Source of the DNA: Caryophanales bacterium UBA1427
GTDB lineage: Bacteria > Bacillota_I > Bacilli_A > ML615J-28 > CAG-313
Direction of reading: 5' to 3'
Assembly: GCA_002329485.1 (NCBI GenBank)
Contig: DCTZ01000028.1
Coordinates: 1-64,000 of the forward strand
DNA: 64,000 nt
Part shown: piece by piece, positions 43,144-52,914 of the stretch
Position numbering within the stretch: the stretch's first letter is position 1
Layout of the letters: every line of letters begins with the position of its first letter
Notes under the pieces: model-generated
The model's input: only the letters and a program-made list of their open reading frames with translations
What the model was told of the DNA's origin: nothing
Databases searched by the model: none
Made by a program: the position numbers and the translations under genes

Positions 43144-44400
43144 TTAAATTACATAAAAAGTTTGTTGTAACAATTTGAGGAAAATTGTTACAATTAAAAG
43201 ATCAGCACTTCCTCCGAAACTGATGTTGTTTTTAACGCAGAGGTCGGTCACTTCGGCAATTCTTTCGAGATCGTATTCTTTGATTGAAGCAACCAATTGT
43301 TTGAAATACTGATACTTTTCCAAGGAACCGGCACGTTTCAGTAGAACCGTATCTTGGCATTCGCCGATAATTTTAATCAGCAACATCATTAACGAAGCCG
43401 GCTCAAGGGATACTTGCTCGGTAAGGTTTTTTTGCACCAACAAGTACCCCTGAGACGCTTCATATCTTGCACCGCCGATGCCGTACTTTTGATATGCATG
43501 CATTCCAAAGGACTCGGGGGGTATCGAGAGTTCCTGCATCAAATCAACCGTCATGGCTTTGACGGCGGAGAAGATCGAAGAAAAAGGTAGATGGTGGCCA
43601 AGGACATAACCGCTTGAGGCAAGGGTCAGTCCGAGGGAAAAGATTAAACCTTTGTAGGCATTAATGTTTCCGGTGGCCTGCAACATGGATTGTTCCGAGC
43701 TTTTGCCGATTTCCCGGCATTCTTTAAAGAGTTTGGGCAAATCGGTTTCGTTCAACCCTTTGAAGAACATATCGACCAAAGGAGGAATAATCGCATCCTG
43801 AGCCTTAATCATGAGATTGTAATCCATATCGGGATGGCTTCCCCGACTGTAAGGGGTAACCAGACCGAACTTGGGATGAAGGTTTAGCTCCAGCATCAAG
43901 CTTTGTTTGACCAATTTGAAAAGTGTTTCTTTGATTACCGAATAAACGTTTTTTTCGATTGCGTTTAGCAGTTCCAAATAAGAGTGTGCTTGGTTTCTTC
44001 CGCAAACAAAGGCGGGATTATCGCATAAATAACATTTTCGTAAATTATTTCTGGTTTTACTTTTATATGACTTCTGATATACATCGATATCGACGAAGCG
44101 GCCGAGCGGGGTGGTTTCTTCGATTTTGGTCATTCGGGTTTTCCAATCAGTTTCCGGATCCACCCGATAGATATAGGCAGGACCGTCGTATCCGTCGATT
44201 ATCAGAGGTTTTGTGTTCAGTAAGCGATTAAGCAGTGCACCGTAATACCGAACCAAAAGATAACTGACCGGAAGGCGTTTTTCGGGACCCGGGATATTGG
44301 CTTTCAGAACCACGGCGCCGAATCCGTCATCGATGATTGTTTTAACAGTTTCGCTGCGCTTTTCCCGGTCTTCCAAAATAAGTTTACTGATTGATTTCAT
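43144..44400 (-). CDS. citXG: CitX-CitG fusion: lyase ACP prosthetic-group transferase and synthase
   Basis: This 418-residue protein joins two functions that mature the acyl carrier subunit of citrate-type lyases. Residues about 1-165 match CitX (apo-ACP phosphoribosyl-dephospho-CoA transferase), with N-I-P-G-P and the signature P-L-G-R-F-V-D-I-D-V. Residues about 170-418 match CitG (triphosphoribosyl-dephospho-CoA synthase), with G-L-V-T-P-Y-S-R-G-S-H-P-D-M-D. Such fusions are known in some bacteria. The ATG at 44400 overlaps the citC stop by 17 bases. It closes the lyase maturation genes. Confidence 0.9.
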   Translation of the reverse strand: MKSISKLILEDREKRSETVKTIIDDGFGAVVLKANIPGPEKRLPVSYLLVRYYGALLNRLLNTKPLIIDGYDGPAYIYRVDPETDWKTRMTKIEETTPLGRFVDIDVYQKSYKSKTRNNLRKCYLCDNPAFVCGRNQAHSYLELLNAIEKNVYSVIKETLFKLVKQSLMLELNLHPKFGLVTPYSRGSHPDMDYNLMIKAQDAIIPPLVDMFFKGLNETDLPKLFKECREIGKSSEQSMLQATGNINAYKGLIFSLGLTLASSGYVLGHHLPFSSIFSAVKAMTVDLMQELSIPPESFGMHAYQKYGIGGARYEASQGYLLVQKNLTEQVSLEPASLMMLLIKIIGECQDTVLLKRAGSLEKYQYFKQLVASIKEYDLERIAEVTDLCVKNNISFGGSADLLIVTIFLKLLQQTFYVI

Positions 44401-45394
44401 ATTTTTGCCGGGCAAGGGGCTTCAGAATCGAAGCAATGCTTCTTGGCACAAGTTCCAAAGCCTCCTCGATTTTGTTTTCCAAAATAAGTTTCCTAACCGT
44501 GGTGGCGCTGATCGGTTTGCCGTTTTTTTCGAACCTTGGGGAGATGGTTACCTGGTCCTGCAACACTTCTTTCAAAGCGTTATTGTATTCGACCATGACC
44601 GGATCGGTTTCGGTTCCCAGATACCGGTGACTGATATTGAGCTCTTTCATAAAATAGTTTTTAAAAAGCAAAGCATCGAGCAGCGTATATTCTCTGTTGC
44701 GTTCTTCTTTGGTTTTTAAAAAATAGGTTGGGAAAGTAAGAGCGGATACCATATATTTGCTGGACGGCAAAACGATGACATTTCCGAGATGGGCCACCGC
44801 CAAAAAGACCATGGAAAAGCGTTCCGGAAACGAAAAGAGCGAATAATCTTCTTCGACAACAAAGACAATGAAATAATGGTGTTTTTTGGCCGAACTTTCA
44901 ATCAGCTGCAAATGGCCGAGCGTAATCGGATTGCAATTGACGACCATGCAGCCGATGTTGTAATTTTTGGGATTTGCAATCCCCAGTTTGTACTTGATCT
45001 GCACTTTCATCTTTTCGATTTCGTCTTCAATCGAAGGATGTCCGCCTTCCAAAATCGCGACATTGGCAGTGGAGGCAAGCAGACGAAAGTTCATGCTTTC
45101 AAAAAGTCGGATGTTTTTCGTGGGGGTAAAAACCCGATAATTGTAAATATGCTGATTTGCCAATGAATTTATCATTTCGGTGACAAGTCTTGATGCGTAA
45201 TTTTCGTTTTGGTATCTTTCATCCACCGCAAGACATTTCAGAATATTTTGTTCGCGGGATATGGTTGCGATTACTTCATCGTTTTCTTCGATATATAATG
45301 TTTCGGTCAGATTGGGTTCCATCGTCAATCCGTTTTTGGCAAGCAGGGCTTTGATTTTGATAAATTCGCTTTTGTCGATGGCTTGTTTGAGCAA
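44384..45394 (-). CDS. citC: [citrate/citramalate lyase] ligase (acetate:SH-ACP ligase)
   Basis: This 336-residue enzyme acetylates the thiol of the lyase ACP prosthetic group, switching the lyase on. The N-terminal part (about 10-110) is a GNAT-like region with A-V-D-E-R-Y-Q-N-E-N-Y-A-S-R. The C-terminal part is a nucleotidyltransferase fold with N-P-I-T-L-G-H-L near residue 157 and the T-T-V-R-K motif near the C-terminus. It starts at a TTG (45394) with an AAGGAAGGTG site, so the gene may be translated at a reduced rate. Confidence 0.9.
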   Translation of the reverse strand: MLKQAIDKSEFIKIKALLAKNGLTMEPNLTETLYIEENDEVIATISREQNILKCLAVDERYQNENYASRLVTEMINSLANQHIYNYRVFTPTKNIRLFESMNFRLLASTANVAILEGGHPSIEDEIEKMKVQIKYKLGIANPKNYNIGCMVVNCNPITLGHLQLIESSAKKHHYFIVFVVEEDYSLFSFPERFSMVFLAVAHLGNVIVLPSSKYMVSALTFPTYFLKTKEERNREYTLLDALLFKNYFMKELNISHRYLGTETDPVMVEYNNALKEVLQDQVTISPRFEKNGKPISATTVRKLILENKIEEALELVPRSIASILKPLARQKYEINQ

Positions 45395-45409
45395 ACTGTC
45401 ACCTTCCTT

Positions 45410-46921
45410 TTATTTGTATTGGTAAAGCAGATCGATAATCGAACCGTCGCGGTAACGGACCAAACCGATTACTTTATCTTTCAGTTCGATACGTTTCGGG
45501 GTTCCGGCGATTCGTTGGCTTGTTTCCAACAGTTTTTCGATCGGAACAAGCGGGAGTTTTGAACCGGCCAATTTTTCGAGCAAATTGGTTCGTTTCGGAT
45601 TGACGGCGATTCCCCGTTCCGTAACCAAAATATCGACATCTTCGCCCGGAGTCGTAACCGTCGTTACTTTGTCTTTGACAATCGACAAACGCGATTTCAA
45701 AAGGGCCGAAGTAATGATGGTGACTTTGGCACCGTAAGCGGTGTCGGAGTGTCCGCCGCTTCCGCCGATAATCAATCCTTTCGAATCGGTCGTGACGTTG
45801 ACATTAAAGTTTGTGTCGATTTCGGTGGCTCCCAAAATGACAAAATCCAATTTGTCGACGATTACTTCGGGGTCGTACGGATTGGCATAAACCGAAGCCG
45901 ACATCGGAAGATGGGCCGGATTGTTTTTAATCGATTCGACCGCCTGCAAATCGAAACACTGCACATCGTACAGTTTTTCGAACAGTCCTTCGTTCAGCAT
46001 ATCGACGATATACCCGGTGATGCCCCCCGAGGCAAAGGAACCTTTGATGTGTTTATCCTGCATTTTTTCTTTGACATACTGGGCAACAGCCAAACTGGTT
46101 CCGCCGGCTCCCGTCTGCATCGACATACCGTCTTTGATGAAGTCAAGTTCGTCGAGGAGTTTAGCGGTATTTCGGGCGATTTTGAGACCGATCGGATCTT
46201 TCGTAATCTTGGTCGTACCGGAGACGATTCCTTTTGGATCGCCGATTTTGTCGAGTTTGACGACATAATCGACATATTCGCAAGGCAAATCCACCCGTTT
46301 TAGGGAATCGATGATACTGTCGGTGACAAGGACAACTTTTTTGGCATATTTCAAATCGCTGATGGCATAACCCAGGGAACCGCAGGCACTCGGGCCTTCG
46401 ATTCCGTTACCGTTGCCCTTAAGGTCTACGGCCGGCGCGGAAAGGATTGCAACATCGATTTTCAGATCGCCGCTTTCGATGGCACGGGCTCTGCCGCCGT
46501 GGGTATCCATGATCAACAGTCCTTTCATCAAACCTTTGCCGATGGTTTCGGCTACCGGACCGTTTAGATAATTCGTTGTAATATCGGTAACATTTCCGTT
46601 TTCGATTAATTCCGATAACACCTGATTGTTGGGAAAAATCGCGCTCGGTGCGAGGTGCATGTTTTTCAGGTTTCGTTTTTTGATTTCTTCCATCACCATA
46701 TTGAAGACATAATCGCCGTTACGCAGGTGATGGTGAAACGACAGCGTCATTCCGTCGGTTATTTTTAAGGTATCGAATAAAGCTTTGATACTGCTTAAGA
46801 ATACAACTGTTTGGGATTTTGCTTTTTCGGGAATTAAGACCCGCTGTTTTTCTTTGAAAGCCGAGCTGGCGGTAAAAGGAACAAACGAAGCAGGCAAAAG
46901 TTTCGGATCATAATTTTGCAT
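45410..46921 (-). CDS. citF: citrate/citramalate lyase alpha subunit (acyl-ACP transferase)
   Basis: This 503-residue CoA-transferase-like subunit exchanges acetyl on the ACP for the substrate acyl group (citryl or citramalyl). It covers the full family length. The G-A-G-G-T-S-L-A segment near residue 285 and the G-G-S-G-G-H-S-D-T-A-Y-G-A-K segment near 395 are landmarks. With CitE and CitD it forms the lyase complex. Because the upstream genes make methylaspartate and mesaconate, the substrate is probably citramalate rather than citrate. The ATG at 46921 follows AGGTGATAT. Confidence 0.92.
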   Translation of the reverse strand: MQNYDPKLLPASFVPFTASSAFKEKQRVLIPEKAKSQTVVFLSSIKALFDTLKITDGMTLSFHHHLRNGDYVFNMVMEEIKKRNLKNMHLAPSAIFPNNQVLSELIENGNVTDITTNYLNGPVAETIGKGLMKGLLIMDTHGGRARAIESGDLKIDVAILSAPAVDLKGNGNGIEGPSACGSLGYAISDLKYAKKVVLVTDSIIDSLKRVDLPCEYVDYVVKLDKIGDPKGIVSGTTKITKDPIGLKIARNTAKLLDELDFIKDGMSMQTGAGGTSLAVAQYVKEKMQDKHIKGSFASGGITGYIVDMLNEGLFEKLYDVQCFDLQAVESIKNNPAHLPMSASVYANPYDPEVIVDKLDFVILGATEIDTNFNVNVTTDSKGLIIGGSGGHSDTAYGAKVTIITSALLKSRLSIVKDKVTTVTTPGEDVDILVTERGIAVNPKRTNLLEKLAGSKLPLVPIEKLLETSQRIAGTPKRIELKDKVIGLVRYRDGSIIDLLYQYK

Positions 46922-46930
46922 ATATATCAC

Positions 46931-47788
46931 CTACTCCAAATGGTATTTTTGTGCCATCTTGATAATCTTTTGGGCCCGGTCGATAATCGGTTTGTCGACC
47001 ATCTTGCCGTCGAGACTGAAGACGCCCAAATTTTTCGCCTGCGCCTCTTCGGTGGCTTTCAAGACGCGTTTGGCCCAAATGATTTGTTTTTCGCTTGGCG
47101 AAAAGACTTGATTGATGATATCGATTTGGTTGGGATGGATGGCGGCCTTGGCATTTAACCCAAGGGCTTTGGCTTTCAAAGCGTCTTCCTTCAATCCCGC
47201 ATAATCGGTCGTATCGGTAAACGGCGTATCGATGGCATCAATTTTATAGGCTTTGCAGGTGTAGGCAAGCTTAGCCCGCGGATACCAGATTTCCGTTCCC
47301 GTTTTGGTTCTTTCGACTTCCATGTCGACCGATAAGTCTTCGGCACCGAGCAAGATGCCGCTGACGCGAGGCATCTTGGCGATTTCTTCCATCTGCATAA
47401 CACCCATGGTTGTTTCGATAATCGGCACAATGCCGATTTTTTTCTGCATTTTTTTCTCGTTTTCGATAATAGTCAGAACCTGGTCGATCAAAAAGCATGA
47501 TCTCGGGCCGGCTTTCGGAAGCATGACGGCATCGATTTTATCGGATACCACCGCTTTCAAATCATCTTCGTAATAAGGTGTGTCCGGCGCATTGATACGA
47601 ATGACAATTTCCATCGGCACATCGGTTAGGCTTTCCAAATAGTAATGCACGAGGTTTCGGGCGTTGTCTTTTTCGTTAACATGCACCGCATCTTCCAAAT
47701 CAATGATGACCGCATCGCTTTCGAAACAGTCGGCATTTTGAAGCATGGCCGGATTATTCCCCGGAATAAACAACATACTCCTTCTCAT
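46931..47788 (-). CDS. citE: citrate/citramalate lyase beta subunit
   Basis: This 285-residue TIM-barrel subunit cleaves the acyl-ACP intermediate; with citramalyl-ACP the products are pyruvate and acetyl-ACP. It begins with R-R-S-M-L-F-I-P-G-N-N-P and contains D-L-E-D-A-V near residue 35 and the E-T-x-M-G-V segment plus G-A-E-D-L near 150, which include the magnesium-binding acids. ATG at 47788 fits the GGAG site and overlaps the citD stop by four bases. Confidence 0.94.
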   Translation of the reverse strand: MRRSMLFIPGNNPAMLQNADCFESDAVIIDLEDAVHVNEKDNARNLVHYYLESLTDVPMEIVIRINAPDTPYYEDDLKAVVSDKIDAVMLPKAGPRSCFLIDQVLTIIENEKKMQKKIGIVPIIETTMGVMQMEEIAKMPRVSGILLGAEDLSVDMEVERTKTGTEIWYPRAKLAYTCKAYKIDAIDTPFTDTTDYAGLKEDALKAKALGLNAKAAIHPNQIDIINQVFSPSEKQIIWAKRVLKATEEAQAKNLGVFSLDGKMVDKPIIDRAQKIIKMAQKYHLE

Positions 47789-48042
47789 AAGCATTTCTCC
47801 ATTCTTTGGATTGCGGTGACGAGCCGGGCTTTGATGGTGTAATCAAGCGCTCCTTTGTCTTCGCAAATGACTTCGATTTTCTGAATATTGAGTTCTTTCA
47901 ACGTATCTTCGATCACTTTCACGATCGCATCGTGAAAGAAATCGTCGACAATGCTTTTGACGCTGATGATTAAGGCATCGCTGTCTTTGACCGTAATCAT
48001 TGCATCGTTCGATTCAAGTGTTCCGGCTATTCCCATTTTCAT
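47785..48042 (-). CDS. citD: citrate/citramalate lyase gamma subunit (acyl carrier protein)
   Basis: This 85-residue acyl carrier subunit carries the phosphoribosyl-dephospho-CoA group. The attachment serine is S11 in A-G-T-L-E-S-N-D, corresponding to Ser14 of the Klebsiella protein. The family motif is complete and the length is usual. An AAGGAGG site precedes the ATG. Citramalate lyases characterised from glutamate fermenters use this same CitD/E/F subunit plan. Confidence 0.93.
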   Translation of the reverse strand: MKMGIAGTLESNDAMITVKDSDALIISVKSIVDDFFHDAIVKVIEDTLKELNIQKIEVICEDKGALDYTIKARLVTAIQRMEKCL

Positions 48043-48064
48043 ACCGAAACCTCCTTTTTAATAT

Positions 48065-49309
48065 TTATTTCCTGCTGTTGGCCAGCGCAATTACCCGATT
48101 CATGGCATTCTTGACAATCATGAAGCCTTCGTCCACACCCATGCCGGGTTTGGCCAGACATTGGGTTGCTTGGCAGGCGATGGCGATATTGGTTGTAACT
48201 TCGCTCGAAATATTCGTTTCGTTGCAGGTGCCGCCGCAGTAACTGCCGACACCCATTTTGTTGCAATAAATAATGGCTTCGGCTACATTGTTGACGCCGC
48301 CCAAATCAGGGGTTTTGATCTGCAACATATGGCCGGCACCGTTTTCGGCGAAATATTTGATATCTTCCAAGGTATTGCACCATTCGTCCGCAACAATTTC
48401 CAAAGTGCTTTGTTTGGCGTTTAGTCTTGAAGTTAGGACTTGCAAGTATTTCATGGTGCCTTCGCGGTCGCCGGTATCTACCGGACCTTCGATACGCAGT
48501 TTAAACGGTTTGGCCGCATTTTCCAATTCCAGCAGATAGTTGACCATTTTGTCGACATCGTTGTTGAAGGCGATGCCGATTGTGCCGTAAACATCGATAT
48601 GAAGAATCGGATTGTAGGCCGGATTTTTCCGGTAAGTGATAATTCGGTTTTTCAGCCATTCCACGTATTCAAGCAACAATTCGCCGTTTTTGCCGAGTTT
48701 GGTTTCGACGTTGTTGATTAAGGCATGAGGAAGCACATCGGCTTCTTTGATAATCATTTTATCCGCATTGATATAACGATCGTCCCCGCTTTGGGTAAAG
48801 ACCGGAATCGGTTTGTAAACTTTTTCGGCAATGCCGTATTCTTTACGAATCACTTCGGCCATCGTCAAATGATGGTAATTGGCACACGCATTCAAAAAGG
48901 CTTGGGTCAAACCGTAACGGATAGCAGTGTGGAGACGTTTGCCATCGATGGTCAGGGAATCGTATTTTTCGGCTAGTGGTCTAAATGAATCGATTTCTTC
49001 GCCAATTAACATCGGAACGATTTTTTGTTCGATAAACGGAATGAATTCATCGGCTAAGAAAAGCGGATCTCTTCCGCCGGCACCGGAGTATTGAACTGCT
49101 GCGCAGTCTCCGATACCGATAACCCCGTTTTCCAAAATGATTTGAATCGAAATTGCTTCGCCGGTTTGACGGATGCTTTTGAAACCGGGAGTTTTAGGTT
49201 CCCCGAGATAGATAAATCCGTCGTTCCTGGCGCCTTTTTTTATGGCCAATTGGTCATCGAAATAAAACCCAGTATATGACTTCGATAATAGAACATTTTT
49301 GATTTTCAT
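48065..49309 (-). CDS. mal: methylaspartate ammonia-lyase (methylaspartase)
   Basis: This 414-residue enolase-superfamily enzyme removes ammonia from (2S,3S)-3-methylaspartate to give mesaconate. H195 (L-P-H-A-L) and K332 (Q-I-K-T-P-D-L-G-G) fall within a residue of the catalytic pair His194/Lys331 known from Clostridium tetanomorphum. Magnesium ligands are likely D239 (H-I-D-V), E274 (R-I-E-G) and D308 (A-D-E-W). Full length matches the family. It sits between glutamate mutase and the lyase genes in pathway order and is highly specific to this route. Confidence 0.97.
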   Translation of the reverse strand: MKIKNVLLSKSYTGFYFDDQLAIKKGARNDGFIYLGEPKTPGFKSIRQTGEAISIQIILENGVIGIGDCAAVQYSGAGGRDPLFLADEFIPFIEQKIVPMLIGEEIDSFRPLAEKYDSLTIDGKRLHTAIRYGLTQAFLNACANYHHLTMAEVIRKEYGIAEKVYKPIPVFTQSGDDRYINADKMIIKEADVLPHALINNVETKLGKNGELLLEYVEWLKNRIITYRKNPAYNPILHIDVYGTIGIAFNNDVDKMVNYLLELENAAKPFKLRIEGPVDTGDREGTMKYLQVLTSRLNAKQSTLEIVADEWCNTLEDIKYFAENGAGHMLQIKTPDLGGVNNVAEAIIYCNKMGVGSYCGGTCNETNISSEVTTNIAIACQATQCLAKPGMGVDEGFMIVKNAMNRVIALANSRK

Positions 49310-49333
49310 ATTTGTTACTTCCTTCTTTTCATA

Positions 49334-50797
49334 TTAAATTTCGTGATAATCTGGTCGTCCGATGAGATGACCTTTGCTGACTGCGTAAACATCGTCGATT
49401 GTCAATTGGAACGAAATCGGGCGGTTTTCGTAAGCGGCCCGTTCGGCAATTTTCTTCCGATGAAATTCTTTGATGTCTTCGGTGAATCCGAGATTACCGA
49501 ATTCCAAAATCCGGATATTGCCTTCGTTGTCGCGGGCCGGCAAAACCAGTCCCGCATTGTATTTGCTTGGGGCAAACGGTACATCGATTAAACCTTGGGC
49601 AAATGCTTTGACAATACCTTGGGCAATGTCGCCTTCGCCGACTTTGATGATGCAATCCATCAGGCAATCGACTTCTTTTTTGATTTGGGCAATTTCGGCT
49701 TCGAGTTTCGGACTGTCAGGCATTTCCTGATCCTGCAAAAGCGTAACAACAAATTTGGAAGCTTTGATGCCCATTCCGTTGGCTTCTTTGGTCGGTACGC
49801 CGATTGATTCGTGCGGACTCTTGGTAATCATTTTCGTTGCTTTCGAAAGTGCCGCAACCGTAGAACTCAAAGCAATCAGACCCATGGCTTCGGATTCGTC
49901 CTGAGGGAAGCCGCCCATCCATTGGTGGAAAACGGTTGTTACGATGCAATCGTTGTAACCGAATTTGTGCAAATATTCCTCGGTTTGGGACTGCAAGGCT
50001 TTGATTGCGGCGACATCCTGGATAACGTTACCGCCCATACCGTAACCGACGGTAATGTTTTTGACGCCTTGCTCTGCCGCAAGCAGCGCTTCGACAATTC
50101 CGATTGTATTGGAAATCGAAGGCGGAACGAGCGTTCCGGTTAACGGACCAAACGGTTCGCGGTTGATGGATACTCCGTGTTCTTCGTAATAACCGACCAG
50201 GCGGTCGCAGTATTGCCAGTATTTGATGGTTGCTTCAATCGAAACATCTTTGGCATATGGAATGTTATAGGAAATCGCTCCGCCTTCGTTAGAGGTCCAA
50301 CCGGCGGCATGAATGATTTCCGCAAGCAATCTGGCATCAGGCGTGCCGTGACGGGCCTGAATCGGAACGTTCACGGCTTCCTGAACCTGTTTGCATTTGC
50401 TTACCCCGTGATTGACGGCCGGAAAACCGTTGAGAAGCGCACGGCCCAATTCTTCGCTTTCTTTGATGCCGCGTTCTGCTTCGTTGTAACGGTTTTGTCT
50501 GGTGTAACTGTCGATGGTCGACGGAACAAAATCCGCACCGCTAGCTTCAAGGTATTGCAACAATTCGATATGGGATTTCAAGACCGGCACGCCCGCCCTA
50601 GGTTGGACAAGGGTACGGCCCTGTTTTTTGGCTTCCGCAAGTTTCAAAGCAAAATTCTTGTGGGCCGGGATGGTTTTCAAATATTTAACTGCTTCGTCTA
50701 AATCAAGCTGAGGATCGGAACCGGTTTTGTAACTGGCGAGAACCTCCTTGCGTTCCGCAAGAAACTCTTCGAGTGTCATTTTTTTGTTTTTAACCAT
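49334..50797 (-). CDS. glmE: glutamate mutase epsilon subunit
   Basis: This 487-residue TIM-barrel catalytic subunit rearranges L-glutamate to 3-methylaspartate with AdoCbl bound to GlmS. Landmarks are Q-A-R-H-G-T-P-D near residue 145 (substrate-binding arginine), [13 protein letters not shown] near 165 and G-Y-G-M-G-G-N near 255. Length agrees with the clostridial subunit (about 483). It lies 16 bases after glmL. Confidence 0.97.
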   Translation of the reverse strand: MVKNKKMTLEEFLAERKEVLASYKTGSDPQLDLDEAVKYLKTIPAHKNFALKLAEAKKQGRTLVQPRAGVPVLKSHIELLQYLEASGADFVPSTIDSYTRQNRYNEAERGIKESEELGRALLNGFPAVNHGVSKCKQVQEAVNVPIQARHGTPDARLLAEIIHAAGWTSNEGGAISYNIPYAKDVSIEATIKYWQYCDRLVGYYEEHGVSINREPFGPLTGTLVPPSISNTIGIVEALLAAEQGVKNITVGYGMGGNVIQDVAAIKALQSQTEEYLHKFGYNDCIVTTVFHQWMGGFPQDESEAMGLIALSSTVAALSKATKMITKSPHESIGVPTKEANGMGIKASKFVVTLLQDQEMPDSPKLEAEIAQIKKEVDCLMDCIIKVGEGDIAQGIVKAFAQGLIDVPFAPSKYNAGLVLPARDNEGNIRILEFGNLGFTEDIKEFHRKKIAERAAYENRPISFQLTIDDVYAVSKGHLIGRPDYHEI

Positions 50798-50813
50798 AGA
50801 TATCAAAGTCCTT

Positions 50814-52199
50814 CTATATCTTTCTCATTCTTTTCTTCATGATTTGCAGGGCAAGAAGCGGATCTTCTTGCGACAAAAGTCCCATTGCGGCTAGGATATA
50901 ATCCTGGTCGATTAAGTATTCCGGATGCAAGGGACGCAGTTCCATCCGGTTGAATTCGTGATTGGTCATCTTGGATAAGATATAACCCGGATCCGCGGAG
51001 TTGATGACCACCGCTCCGGTTCCGATGATATATTTTATTTCGCTTAAGTCTTTTCCGGTCTGGTAATACATCATACCGAGCGGAGTATATACTTCTTCCA
51101 TTTTTCCGCAGTGGCGTTCCATCGCTTTGTCGGCGCAAACCCCCGCAAGAATCTTTTCGATTTCATCTTCTTTTTCGGTTTTCGGCAAATCTTCCACGTG
51201 TTCGTGGTGGTATTCGCATTCTTTGGCGATGTCGATTCCAAACGTCCGGTTGATTCTTTCCTGTTCTTCTTTGCTTAAGACGCTTAGGATTCCCATGGCC
51301 GAATAGCGCATGCCGAGATCGCCTTCCACGGTGCGTTTGGCAAACGGTTCTTCCAAACCTTTGACGATAACATTGCTTTTGGTGGTATTCGGAGGGGACA
51401 TCGAATAGACATCGGTGGTGGCGCCGCCGATATCAAGCAGTACGATTTCGCCCAAGCCTGGTTCATCCAAATAACCTTTGGACAACAGTTCCGAGGCTTG
51501 CAACACCGCATCCGGTGTCGGCTGAACGACTTTGTCGATTTCGGTTTCGATTTTCTTGATGCCTTTGGCAAGGATAATCCGTTTCAAAAAGATTTCCTTA
51601 ATCTTTTCTTTGGCACTGTGCGGATTTAAGACATTAAGACGCGGCATGACGTTTTCGCAGATATAGCCGTCGATTTGGTACTTCCGGAAGATTTCTTCGA
51701 TTTCGTCCTGACAGCTCTTGTTTCCCGCATAAATCACCGGAATCTTCACGCCGATTTCGCCTAAGACTTTGGCGTTGTGGAGGACGCAGTCGGAATTTCC
51801 GCCGTCCGTTCCGCCCGCCAAAAGCACGATATCGATTTTTTTATCGATTATTGCCCGTAGTTCTTTTGCGGTGCAGTAGTGCGAGAAAACCAAATCGACT
51901 TTGGCGCCCGCGCCTAAGCAGACACGTTTTGCGGCTTCGACGGTCAATTCTTCGACGAGGCCGATTGCGGCCATCTTGAGACCTCCCGCAGCGGAAGAAC
52001 AGGCAATCTTTCTGTCAAACTCGATTTCTTTACCGATTTTTTGGTAAAGTTTGGCCAAGGCTTTTCTGTAGCCCACGGTGATATCGGTTGCGACAGTGGT
52101 GAAGGAGCTGGCGGTGGCGATGATATCTCCTTTTTCTTTATCGACTGCGGTTAACTTGGTATAAGTTGACCCGAAGTCGATCAGCAGATAATAACGCAT
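50814..52199 (-). CDS. glmL: GlmL/MutL, glutamate-mutase-associated ASKHA-type protein
   Basis: This 461-residue protein is regularly encoded between glmS and glmE. It has the actin/Hsp70-like phosphate motif D-F-G-S-T-Y-T-K at residues 7-14 and a second D-I-G-G-A-T-T-D near 255, as in the ATPase chaperones that reactivate B12 mutases. It probably restores glutamate mutase after cofactor damage; direct evidence for that role is limited. The ATG at 52199 sits two bases before the glmS stop end, and a longer upstream frame would run into glmS. Confidence 0.92.
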   Translation of the reverse strand: MRYYLLIDFGSTYTKLTAVDKEKGDIIATASSFTTVATDITVGYRKALAKLYQKIGKEIEFDRKIACSSAAGGLKMAAIGLVEELTVEAAKRVCLGAGAKVDLVFSHYCTAKELRAIIDKKIDIVLLAGGTDGGNSDCVLHNAKVLGEIGVKIPVIYAGNKSCQDEIEEIFRKYQIDGYICENVMPRLNVLNPHSAKEKIKEIFLKRIILAKGIKKIETEIDKVVQPTPDAVLQASELLSKGYLDEPGLGEIVLLDIGGATTDVYSMSPPNTTKSNVIVKGLEEPFAKRTVEGDLGMRYSAMGILSVLSKEEQERINRTFGIDIAKECEYHHEHVEDLPKTEKEDEIEKILAGVCADKAMERHCGKMEEVYTPLGMMYYQTGKDLSEIKYIIGTGAVVINSADPGYILSKMTNHEFNRMELRPLHPEYLIDQDYILAAMGLLSQEDPLLALQIMKKRMRKI

Positions 52200-52200
52200 A

Positions 52201-52605
52201 TTATTCACCCAAATCGTGAGCGATATCGTCCAAAGCTTTTTCAATCGGCGTTCCAGGCGGATATACCCGGTTAAAGCCCATCTTGAGGAATCGTTGTTCG
52301 ACTTCTTTGAAATCCTGTTTTCCCACAACGATATTTCCGCCTACATACAAAATAATATCGCCGATTCCGGCTTCGATGCATTTTTCCCGCATGCCCCGGC
52401 AATCGATTTCGCCGTGTCCGTAAAGGGACGATACCAAAATCATGTCGGCATTCGTTTCAATCGCAGCATTGATAAAATCTTCTTGCGAAGACAGAACGCC
52501 TACGTTTACCACGTTGTATCCTGCGTGTTTTAAGGTGTATTCGATAATCTTGTTGCCCACCGCATGCACGTCGGCACCAATAACACCTATTACAATTGTT
52601 TTCAT
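52201..52605 (-). CDS. glmS: glutamate mutase sigma subunit (B12-binding)
   Basis: This 134-residue subunit binds adenosylcobalamin base-off/His-on. The motif is D12-V-H14-A-V-G17, with H14 coordinating cobalt. The segment G-V-L-S-S-Q-E-D and the later Y-V-G-G-N-I-V-V-G motif match the S-L and G-G parts of the family. Length is typical. It is the first gene of the methylaspartate operon, starting about 40 bases downstream of the promoter at 52647-52675. The required cofactor can be supplied by the adenosyltransferase at 28762. Confidence 0.97.
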   Translation of the reverse strand: MKTIVIGVIGADVHAVGNKIIEYTLKHAGYNVVNVGVLSSQEDFINAAIETNADMILVSSLYGHGEIDCRGMREKCIEAGIGDIILYVGGNIVVGKQDFKEVEQRFLKMGFNRVYPPGTPIEKALDDIAHDLGE

Positions 52606-52624
52606 ACTATTCTCCTTTGCTATT

Positions 52625-52643
52625 ATTGAAAGCGTTTTACAAT
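52625..52643. promoter_or_regulatory. cre-like inverted repeat downstream of the glm promoter
   Basis: On the minus strand ATTGTAAAACGCTTTCAAT is an imperfect palindrome centred on ACG. It resembles the catabolite-response element (TGnAAnCGnTnnCA) but has one extra base in the left arm. It lies a few bases past the -10 box, where a CcpA-type protein would block transcription. Confidence 0.45.
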
Positions 52644-52646
52644 TTC

Positions 52647-52675
52647 ATTATACTATATCGGTTAATATTATTCAA
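52647..52675 (-). promoter_or_regulatory. sigma-A promoter for the glm-mal-cit operon
   Basis: On the minus strand TTGAAT, a 17-base spacer and TATAAT precede glmS by about 40 bases. No B12 riboswitch is visible between promoter and gene; the leader is too short. Confidence 0.8.
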
Positions 52676-52856
52676 TACAGCAGTGTAAAGATTATGTTAA
52701 ATTTCCGTAAGTTTTTCGACAATTACTAGAAAAGGATGTTCTTTTTATAAACACATTGTGAAATTTTCGCTTAACTATTTTTAATAATCCAACGCTTTTT
52801 TGCCGAAGAAATTTAAAAATTTTTAAACAAGAGACATTTTTTAATTACCAAAAACC

Positions 52857-52885
52857 TTGTATAAACCTTGCAAGTATGTTAACAT
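52857..52885 (+). promoter_or_regulatory. possible promoter for the transaldolase gene
   Basis: TTGTAT, a 17-base spacer and TAACAT lie about 30 bases before the transaldolase ATG. The rest of the 309-base divergent gap (52606-52914) is A/T-rich without further recognisable features apart from the glm promoter. Confidence 0.45.
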
Positions 52886-52914
52886 TATTGATAGTAATAA
52901 ACGGGAGGATATCT

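Noticed and set aside
45410..48042. Citrate fermentation operon
   Set aside because: No citrate transporter or oxaloacetate decarboxylase genes accompany the lyase; the upstream genes produce the precursor of citramalate instead.
52606..52680. Cobalamin riboswitch before glutamate mutase
   Set aside because: Only about 40 bases separate the promoter from glmS, too few for a B12 riboswitch, and no B12-box sequence is visible.
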